NCBI GenBank assembly: GCA_049609065.1
Contig: JBMYYE010000042.1
Location: 1 to 18,917, forward strand
Source: JBMYYE01 sp049609065
GTDB lineage: Bacteria > Pseudomonadota > Alphaproteobacteria > Rhodobacterales > Rhodobacteraceae
Length of the DNA stretch: 18,917 nt
Reading direction: 5' to 3'
Shown here: piece by piece, positions 14,125-18,917 of the stretch
Layout of the letters: the number at the start of each line of letters is the position of its first letter
Position numbering within the stretch: position 1 is the stretch's first letter
Notes under the pieces: model-generated
What the model saw: the letters and a program-made list of their open reading frames with translations, nothing else
The model's database searches: none
What the model was told of the DNA's origin: nothing
Position numbers and translations under genes: made by a program

Positions 14125-16836
14125 ATGGCAAATCCACGTCGCATAACGGCCGTTTTAGGCCCCACGAATACCGGCAAAACCCATTACGCGATTGAACGCA
14201 TGTTGAGCTATCAATCCGGCGTCATGGGGCTACCTTTGCGGCTGTTGGCACGCGAAGTGTATGATAAAATCTGTGACATTCGCGACCATCGGCATGTGGC
14301 GCTGATCACTGGCGAAGAACGCATCGTGCCCCCCAAGCCCAAATACTGGATCTGCACAGTCGAAGCGATGCCCATGGGGCTCGATCCAGAGTTTTTAGCC
14401 GTCGACGAAATTCAGCTCTGTGCTGATCCTGACCGCGGCTATGTTTTTACCCAAAGGTTGCTCCATGCCCGTGGCCGCCATGAAACGCTTTTCATGGGCG
14501 CAGACACCATGCGCAACGCCATCCGTGAATTGATCCCGGAGGCCGAGTTCATGCAACGCGAACGGTTCTCTGACCTCGTTTATTCAGGGGCTCGGAAGAT
14601 CAGCCGCATGATCCCGCGTAGCGCCGTCGTGAGCTTTTCCGTCGATAACGTCTATGGCATTGCCGAATTGTTGCGGCGTCAAAAAGGCGGGGCCGCCGTG
14701 GTTATGGGCGCGCTGTCACCACGCACGCGCAATGCCCAAGTCGAACTTTATCAAAACGGCGATGTGGATTACCTCGTGGCGACCGATGCGATTGGCATGG
14801 GGTTAAACCTCGATATTGGGCATGTGGCTTTTTCGGCGCTTTCGAAATTTGACGGCCATAAAATGCGGATGCTCTATCCAAATGAGCTGGCGCAAATCGC
14901 AGGGCGCGCGGGACGGCATATGGATCACGGCACCTATGGCGTGACGGGCGAAGCGCCGGAATTGAGCGAAGAAACCATTGAAATGTTGCGTGCGCACCGT
15001 TTTCCCGCGATCAAAAAACTCTTCTGGCGCAACCCCAAGCTAAATTTCGCTTCCCCTGCGCAATTGATTTCCAGCCTCGAACGCATGAGTGATGATCCCA
15101 TTTTAATGCGCACGGGTGAAGCCGATGATCTCAAAGCGCTACGGGCGATTTCAGGTGATGTGGATCGCTACGGCACCCTTGGGGCAAAGGATACGGAACT
15201 GTTGTGGTCGATCTGTCAAATCCCTGATTTTAGGGGCGTTTCACCCGCTGAACACGCCGCGATCCTGACAAAAATATTTGACTATAAACGCAGCATTGGG
15301 CGGATACCCGATGACTGGATTGCACGTCAGGTTAAGGCGCTTGATCAAACCGCAGGTGACATTGATGCGCTATCACGTCGCCTTGCCTTTATCCGCACAT
15401 GGACATATGTCGCACAAAGAAAAAACTGGCTAGACGATGAAACCCATTGGCGAGCGGCGACGCGCGCTGTAGAAGACCGTTTATCAGATGCGCTCCATGA
15501 GCGCCTCACACAAAGATTCGTTGATCGGCGCACATCCGTTTTGTTGCGCCGATTAAAACAAAAGGAGAGCCTCTTGGCTGACGTAAATGACAAAGGTGAA
15601 GTGACGGTTGAAGGCGAATTTATCGGCCGTCTTGCTGGGTTCCGCTTTATGCAGGACAAAACTTCCAACGCCGAAGAGGCAAAGACCGTGCGCCAAGCAA
15701 GCATCACGGCCCTAACGCCAGAATTCCATCTGCGCGCAGATCGGTTCTATAACGCCCCTGACACCGAAATTGATTACACCGAACAAGGTGGGCTCATGTG
15801 GGGCGAACATGCGGTTGGCAAACTCGTCAAAGGGGCTGATGTTCTCAAACCAACGGTTGAAGCCTTCGTAGACGAAGAAGCCGGCCCCGATGTGATGCAA
15901 AAAGTGACCCGTCGCTTGCAGCATTTTATCGATCGGAAAATCGCCGCTCTCTTTGAACCTCTAAACAAGCTTTCTGGTGACGAAGAGCTCACCGGCCTTG
16001 CCAAAGGGTTCGCCTTTCAAATGGTCGAAGGTCTTGGCCTCGTAAACCGTACGGATGTGGCCGAAGATGTGAAAGCCTTGGACCAAGACATGCGCGGCGC
16101 TCTACGCAAACATGGCATTCGCTTTGGTCAATTCACGATCTTCATGCCGCTTCTCTTGAAACCTGCGCCAACGCGTCTTCGCTTGGTTTTGTGGTCCTTG
16201 GCTTCTGATTTCGCAGAATTTCCAGAATCCCCACCCGCAGGCGTTGTCACCGTTCCAACCCTCAAAGACGCAGCCGAAGGCTATCACCTCAAATCAGGCT
16301 ACCGCGCAGCAGGCGAACGGGCGATCCGTATCGATATGCTTGAGCGTCTGGCCGACCTTTTGCGCACCCAAGACAGCCGTGGCGGTTTCGAAGCCACCGC
16401 AGACATGTTGTCCATTACGGGTATGACATTGGTGCAATTCGCCGACCTTATGCAAGGCTTGGGCTACGGTGCCGAAGAAGGCACACGCGAGAAGCTAAAG
16501 GCCGCACCCGCCGAAAGCGAAAAGCCTACTGAAGAAGCGACAGAGGCCGCACCAAGCGACACCCCTGAGGCAAGTGCAGAAGAAACCCCAGAAGAGGCCG
16601 CCGCGCCTGAGATGGAAACCTTCTATACATTCCGCTGGATGCCCAAACGCAAGCCTCGCCCGAATGCAGGCGGCAAGCCCCAAGGCGATCGCCGTCCACC
16701 ACGCAAAGGTGGCAAAGGCAAACCCCAAGGCAACAAAGCCAAATCTTTCAAGGCGGCTCCGCCCAAGAAAGAAAAGAAAATCGACCCCGACAATCCCTTT
16801 GCCGCTGCTCTCATGGGGCTCAAGGATAAGGGTTAA
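14125..16836 (+). CDS. Suv3/MgpS-like superfamily 2 RNA helicase
   Basis: This 903-residue protein has Walker A GPTNTGKT (12-19), a DEIQ box (94-97, the Suv3 variant of DEAD), MGADTMR motif III (124-130), a second RecA domain with VATDAIGMGLNLDI (218-231) and motif VI QIAGRAGR (257-264). A long helical C-terminal region follows. The Suv3 family unwinds RNA in mitochondria; the bacterial versions are poorly characterised. The tail from about residue 792 is first rich in Glu/Ala/Pro, then contains ETFYTFRW (831-838). Next comes a Lys/Pro/Gly-rich basic stretch (839-885), and the chain closes with IDPDNPFAAALMGLKDKG. The ATG has only a weak AGAGAAA ribosome site. The S4-domain gene begins directly after its stop, so the two are probably co-translated. 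Confidence 0.9.
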   Translation: MANPRRITAVLGPTNTGKTHYAIERMLSYQSGVMGLPLRLLAREVYDKICDIRDHRHVALITGEERIVPPKPKYWICTVEAMPMGLDPEFLAVDEIQLCADPDRGYVFTQRLLHARGRHETLFMGADTMRNAIRELIPEAEFMQRERFSDLVYSGARKISRMIPRSAVVSFSVDNVYGIAELLRRQKGGAAVVMGALSPRTRNAQVELYQNGDVDYLVATDAIGMGLNLDIGHVAFSALSKFDGHKMRMLYPNELAQIAGRAGRHMDHGTYGVTGEAPELSEETIEMLRAHRFPAIKKLFWRNPKLNFASPAQLISSLERMSDDPILMRTGEADDLKALRAISGDVDRYGTLGAKDTELLWSICQIPDFRGVSPAEHAAILTKIFDYKRSIGRIPDDWIARQVKALDQTAGDIDALSRRLAFIRTWTYVAQRKNWLDDETHWRAATRAVEDRLSDALHERLTQRFVDRRTSVLLRRLKQKESLLADVNDKGEVTVEGEFIGRLAGFRFMQDKTSNAEEAKTVRQASITALTPEFHLRADRFYNAPDTEIDYTEQGGLMWGEHAVGKLVKGADVLKPTVEAFVDEEAGPDVMQKVTRRLQHFIDRKIAALFEPLNKLSGDEELTGLAKGFAFQMVEGLGLVNRTDVAEDVKALDQDMRGALRKHGIRFGQFTIFMPLLLKPAPTRLRLVLWSLASDFAEFPESPPAGVVTVPTLKDAAEGYHLKSGYRAAGERAIRIDMLERLADLLRTQDSRGGFEATADMLSITGMTLVQFADLMQGLGYGAEEGTREKLKAAPAESEKPTEEATEAAPSDTPEASAEETPEEAAAPEMETFYTFRWMPKRKPRPNAGGKPQGDRRPPRKGGKGKPQGNKAKSFKAAPPKKEKKIDPDNPFAAALMGLKDKG

Positions 16837-17211
16837 GTGGAGGGTTCCACACCCTCCATGCGGGTCGATAAATGGCTCTGGCATACCCGATTTTTCAAAA
16901 CACGCGCGCGCGCGACCACTATGGTCACGGGCGGGCATCTTCGGATTAATCAGACAAAAACGGCCAAACCCGCCGCCAAAGTGCGGGTTGGCGATACACT
17001 CACCTTTCTCCAAGAAAAGCACATACGGGTCATTGAAGTCACGGCTCTCTCAATACGCCGCGGACCCGCACCAGAGGCACAGACACATTTCCTCGATCAC
17101 AGCCCAGAGGCAAACTTTGTGACTAAATCACCAAGATTTGAAGGAAAAGGGCGCCCATCTGCTAAAGATCGTCGCAATGCCCGCCTTTCTAAGTTTTCCC
17201 CACTTGAATGA
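16837..17211 (+). CDS. S4-domain RNA-binding protein (HslR/Hsp15-like)
   Basis: This 124-residue basic protein has an S4 RNA-binding domain at about 9-57 (RVDKWLWHTRFFKTRARAT, GGHLRINQTKTAKPAAKVRVGD). The RRGPAPEAQ segment (74-82) and a basic GRPSAKDRRNARLSKF tail are typical of Hsp15-like proteins. Hsp15 binds stalled 50S subunits carrying nascent chains; that function is family knowledge, not shown here. GTG 16837 directly follows the helicase TAA; ATG 16858 in the same frame would give 117 residues beginning MRVDKW. I favour GTG, since at ATG the ribosome site and the A of the codon are locked in a hairpin, but this is uncertain. A CG repeat of six units (16903-16914) encodes part of TRARAT. 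Confidence 0.88.
   Translation: MEGSTPSMRVDKWLWHTRFFKTRARATTMVTGGHLRINQTKTAKPAAKVRVGDTLTFLQEKHIRVIEVTALSIRRGPAPEAQTHFLDHSPEANFVTKSPRFEGKGRPSAKDRRNARLSKFSPLE
16838..16858 (+). promoter_or_regulatory. Hairpin over the S4-gene start region
   Basis: TGGAGGGT (16838-16845) pairs perfectly with ACCCTCCA (16851-16858) around the 5-base loop TCCAC. The left arm holds GGAGGG, the only strong Shine-Dalgarno-like sequence here. The right arm is its anti-sequence and includes the A of ATG 16858. Ribosomes ending at the helicase stop (16834-16836) would cover the left arm and open the hairpin, which would couple the two genes. Confidence 0.5.
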
Positions 17212-17235
17212 CAGCGAAAGCTGGACTAACTCAAG

Positions 17236-17260
17236 GGGGATAACAAAAAACCGAGTCCCC
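17236..17260 (+). promoter_or_regulatory. Weak hairpin pairing a G-rich ribosome site ahead of fdxA
   Basis: GGGGA (17236-17240) can pair with TCCCC (17256-17260) around a 15-base A-rich loop, ending 3 bases before the fdxA ATG. AAGGGGG is 24 bases from the start, too far to act as a ribosome site unless the RNA folds. The stem has only five pairs, so it may be chance. Confidence 0.25.
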
Positions 17261-17263
17261 ACC

Positions 17264-17602
17264 ATGACATATATCGTCAATGATGCCTGCATCGCCTGCA
17301 AATACACAGACTGCGTTGAGGTCTGTCCTGTAGATTGTTTTTACGAAGGTGAAAACATGCTCGTCATTCATCCTGATGAATGCATCGATTGTGGCGTTTG
17401 TGAACCTGAATGCCCAGCTGATGCCATCCGCCCTGATACGGATTCTGATGCGGAAAAATGGGTCGAATTCAACCGCAAATACGCCGAAATGTGGCCCGTG
17501 ATCATCACAAAGAAAGATCAACTCCCCGACGCAGAAGAACGCGACGGCGAGAGCGGCAAGCTTGAGAAATACTTCTCCGAAACCCCCGGCGAAGGCGGCT
17601 AA
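17264..17602 (+). CDS. fdxA: Seven-iron ferredoxin FdxA ([3Fe-4S][4Fe-4S])
   Basis: This 112-residue electron carrier has cysteines at 9, 12, 17, 21, 25, 40, 43, 46 and 50, the same pattern as Azotobacter ferredoxin I shifted by the initiator Met. By that comparison C9, C17 and C50 bind the 3Fe cluster, C21, C40, C43 and C46 bind the 4Fe cluster, and C12 and C25 are free. The acidic C-terminal tail (DPDxDSDAEKWVEFNRKYAEMWPVI and on) is typical of the long FdxA form. I chose ATG 17264 because the family begins MTYIV; the reading frame stays open upstream into the S4 gene. It lies 52 bases after the S4 gene and before carD, a recurrent alphaproteobacterial arrangement. Its redox partners are unknown. 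Confidence 0.95.
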   Translation: MTYIVNDACIACKYTDCVEVCPVDCFYEGENMLVIHPDECIDCGVCEPECPADAIRPDTDSDAEKWVEFNRKYAEMWPVIITKKDQLPDAEERDGESGKLEKYFSETPGEGG

Positions 17603-17644
17603 ACCACGGAAAACCTTAGGGGTGTTTTAATTGCCCCATTTTTG

Positions 17645-17653
17645 TGATATACT
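17645..17653 (+). promoter_or_regulatory. Extended -10 element, candidate carD promoter
   Basis: TGATATACT matches the extended -10 form TGn-TATAMT, with TATACT at 17648-17653. The best -35 at 17-base spacing (TTTTAA) is poor, as is common for extended -10 promoters. Transcription would start near 17660, about 83 bases before carD. The last T of the -10 is present, the base whose absence makes many Rhodobacter promoters depend on CarD. Confidence 0.4.
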
Positions 17654-17666
17654 TAAAGAAATCATG

Positions 17667-17695
17667 AAGCGCGCAGAGGTTCCTGCGCGTTTTTT
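17667..17695 (+). terminator. Strong intrinsic terminator between fdxA and carD
   Basis: CGCGCAG (17670-17676) and CTGCGCG (17683-17689) form a perfect GC-rich stem with a 6-base loop, followed by six T's (17690-17695); flanking AAG can extend the stem into the T-run. It would end the helicase-S4-fdxA transcript. It lies downstream of the only good carD promoter candidate, so it may also attenuate carD. Confidence 0.8.
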
Positions 17696-17742
17696 CGCGC
17701 CTCAGACCTCCCTTAGGTGCAGCCCGAAAGAGAAAGTAGACT

Positions 17743-18252
17743 ATGGCTAAATCAAAAAAACTGCCCTTCCGTGTAAATGAATTTGTTGTTTACCCCTCCC
17801 ATGGCGTTGGCCAGATCACTGAGGTTGAAGAGCAAGAAGTCGCAGGTGTTGAGCTCGAACTTTATGTAATCGCCTTTGCCAAAGACAAGATGACGCTTCG
17901 CGTGCCAACACTGAAGGCCGAAGACGTGGGCATGCGCGCCCTGTCCTCCCCTGATATTGTTGGGCTTGCGCGCAAAACGCTTTCAGGTAAGGCCAAAGTA
18001 AAACGCGCAATGTGGTCGCGCCGCGCCCAAGAATACGAACAGAAGATCAACTCCGGCGATCTCATTTCCATCGCAGAAGTTGTGCGCGATTTGCACCGCA
18101 CCGATGATCAACGCGAACAAAGCTATTCCGAGCGCCAACTCTATGAAGCGGCGCTTGAGCGTTTGTCACGGGAATTTGCAGCCGTTGCAGGATCCGAAGA
18201 TGGCACCGCCCAAAGCGAGATTGAGGAAATCCTCATCGCACGCGCGGCCTAA
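17743..18252 (+). CDS. carD: CarD/CdnL-family RNA-polymerase-binding transcription regulator
   Basis: This 169-residue protein has the N-terminal RNA-polymerase-interacting domain (about 8-65; FVVYPSHGVGQITEVEE, LRVPTLKAEDVGMR) and a helical C-terminal domain (about 70-165). The latter has the wedge tryptophan W91 in RAMWSRRAQEYEQKINSGD. CarD binds the polymerase beta subunit and stabilises the open complex at promoters such as rRNA promoters; Rhodobacter work also reports negative autoregulation. The ATG has only a weak purine-rich GAAAGAGAAAG upstream. It sits 140 bases after fdxA, with a promoter candidate and a terminator in between, so it is probably its own transcription unit. It ends at a shared bidirectional terminator with the Lrp gene. 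Confidence 0.95.
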   Translation: MAKSKKLPFRVNEFVVYPSHGVGQITEVEEQEVAGVELELYVIAFAKDKMTLRVPTLKAEDVGMRALSSPDIVGLARKTLSGKAKVKRAMWSRRAQEYEQKINSGDLISIAEVVRDLHRTDDQREQSYSERQLYEAALERLSREFAAVAGSEDGTAQSEIEEILIARAA

Positions 18253-18272
18253 GCCAAACGCAAACCACCTTC

Positions 18273-18302
18273 AAAACCGCCCCCACTACCGGGGCGGTTT
18301 TT
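18273..18302. terminator. Bidirectional intrinsic terminator between carD and the Lrp gene
   Basis: AAAACCGCCCC (18273-18283) and GGGGCGGTTTT (18291-18301) form a perfect 11-bp stem with a 7-base loop, with T's on the right and A's on the left. It ends carD transcripts and works for the convergent Lrp-family gene. Its right arm runs into that gene's stop codon at 18301-18303. Confidence 0.92.
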
Positions 18303-18759
18303 AGATCGGCAGAGGGGCGTCTTGTTTTAGCTGATCCATCACGATTTGGCTTTGCACACGCGCCACCGCAGGATGTGGCAACAACGCCCCATCAATCAGG
18401 TGGTGCAACTCGCGCAAGCTTTCACAATAGACCCGCATCAGATAATCGCTTTCGCCCGTCAGGGTCCAAACCGAAACGATTTCGCGCCGCGCCGCCACCA
18501 TCTGTGCGAAGGCACGCGCATCCGCTTGGTCATGGGTGGCCATTTGCACCTCAACAAATGCTTGAACCCCAAGGCCCAGTGCCTCAGATGACAAACGTGC
18601 TGTATAGGATTTTATCAAGCCGGAGGCTTCAAGTCGCTGCCGCCGTCTGCCGATCTGAGACGCGGAGAGATGCAGTTTCTCCGACAATTCCTGCGCCGTC
18701 GCCAAGGCATTTTCTTGCAGGGCTTGAAGCAATTTTTTATCTATTTCATCCATATTCAT
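18301..18759 (-). CDS. Lrp/AsnC-family transcriptional regulator
   Basis: This 152-residue protein has an AsnC-type helix-turn-helix (about 3-60; DEIDKKLLQALQEN, LSEKLHLSASQIGRRRQRLEASGLI). A C-terminal RAM/Lrp ligand-binding domain follows (about 65-145; GVQAFVEVQM, SVWTLTGESDYLMRVYC). Such proteins form octamers and respond to amino acids. The LSASQIGRRRQRLE recognition helix resembles the proline- and branched-chain-sensing subgroups, but the ligand is not known. ATG 18759 is chosen because the promoter below would start RNA at about this base, giving a leaderless message; ATG 18753 and TTG 18774 are alternatives and none has a ribosome site. Its target genes are not evident, and the dyad in its promoter suggests autoregulation. 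Confidence 0.9.
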   Translation of the reverse strand: MNMDEIDKKLLQALQENALATAQELSEKLHLSASQIGRRRQRLEASGLIKSYTARLSSEALGLGVQAFVEVQMATHDQADARAFAQMVAARREIVSVWTLTGESDYLMRVYCESLRELHHLIDGALLPHPAVARVQSQIVMDQLKQDAPLPI

Positions 18760-18765
18760 ACGAGA

Positions 18766-18794
18766 TATATGCAAGTTTTTTACGAAACTCGCAA
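18766..18794 (-). promoter_or_regulatory. Promoter of the Lrp-family gene with overlapping dyad operator
   Basis: On the minus strand TTGCGA (18789-18794) and CATATA (18766-18771) are 17 bases apart, predicting an RNA start near ATG 18759. Between and over these boxes lies an inverted repeat, GCAAGTTT (18771-18778) and AAACTCGC (18785-18792) on the plus strand. It has 7 of 8 pairs matched and a 6-base centre, fitting an operator where the regulator could block its own promoter. Confidence 0.5.
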
Positions 18795-18807
18795 GTATCG
18801 CGCAAAT

Positions 18808-18917
18808 CTATCCCTTTGGCATAGAAAGCGTGATGTTGCGTCCACGTTTGATATATTTCAATTCAGAACGTCCAATCGCGGCAACTTTGCCCCCATCGAC
18901 ACGATCCCCAACCCGTA
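18808..18917 (-). CDS. C-terminal end of an unidentified protein (5' part outside window)
   Basis: The minus strand shows 35 in-frame residues ending in TAG at 18808-18810, with no stop up to the window edge. The sequence contains GDRVDGGKVAAIGRSELKY and then IKRGRNITLSMPKG. Its short beta strands and turns resemble the C-terminal domain of PilP/GspC-type secretion or pilus proteins (VGDRV, GGKVxxI, xYxKRGRxxTLxMP). This is only a resemblance seen by eye. A stop within 15 bases of the Lrp promoter and codon use like its neighbours support a real gene. Function is left open. Confidence 0.55.
   Translation of the reverse strand, partial: RVGDRVDGGKVAAIGRSELKYIKRGRNITLSMPKG

Noticed and set aside
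16903..16914. CG dinucleotide repeat of six units as a Z-DNA or slippage element
   Set aside because: It sits within the S4-domain coding sequence and simply encodes Thr-Arg-Ala-Arg-Ala; length is too short to claim function.
16495..17022. 175-codon minus-strand frame over the helicase tail and S4 gene
   Set aside because: Cys/Gly/Phe-rich translation antisense to two real genes; no ribosome site and no domain.
17612..17645. GGGG...CCCC with T5 after fdxA as a first terminator
   Set aside because: Only four firm pairs with an 11-base loop; the hairpin at 17667-17695 is far stronger.

Overview
The window is an ordinary-looking chromosomal stretch from an alphaproteobacterium, most likely Rhodobacterales (Roseobacter group). 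The evidence is the Rhodobacterales-style motB-flgE-flgK-flgL-flgI order, a perfect CtrA-type box in front of that operon, the Suv3-like helicase / S4 protein / fdxA / carD neighbourhood, a hutF-hutC pair and moderate GC content. No transposase, integrase, CRISPR array or phage gene is visible, and no gap between genes exceeds about 235 bases.

Layout: (1) 1-1134 (+) is the tail of a histidine-degradation operon: the end of hutF, then hutC overlapping it by 4 bases from a TTG start. (2) 1206-5511 (+) is a tight three-gene exporter operon: a LolD/MacB-type ATPase, a 787-residue permease with two FtsX modules, and a membrane-anchored HlyD-family adaptor. Its substrate is unknown. (3) 5586-5660 (-) is tRNA-Gln(UUG) with its own promoter. 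(4) 5743-11536 (-) is a five-gene flagellar operon, transcribed motB, flgE, flgK, flgL, flgI. It encodes stator, hook, hook-filament junction and P-ring parts; the rest of the flagellar genes must lie elsewhere. (5) 11705-12724 (+) is asd, for lysine/threonine/methionine and cell-wall precursor synthesis. It shares a bidirectional terminator with (6) a long-chain-type acyl-CoA dehydrogenase at 12801-13958 (-). (7) 14125-18252 (+) is a Suv3-like RNA helicase, an S4 RNA-binding protein, a seven-iron ferredoxin (fdxA) and carD, an RNA-polymerase-binding regulator. (8) 18301-18759 (-) is an Lrp/AsnC regulator with its own promoter and a dyad operator candidate. (9) 18808-18917 (-) is the C-terminal end of an unidentified protein.

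I see no clear new biological system. The most useful observations are regulatory: the CtrA box plus -10 element in front of motB, separated by a run of eight G/C bases that could be slippage-prone; a CtrA-like tandem repeat before flgE; a strong hairpin over the start of the S4 gene; a carD promoter candidate followed at once by an intrinsic terminator; and a dyad inside the Lrp promoter. Functional assignments rest on motif recognition by eye; no database search was run.
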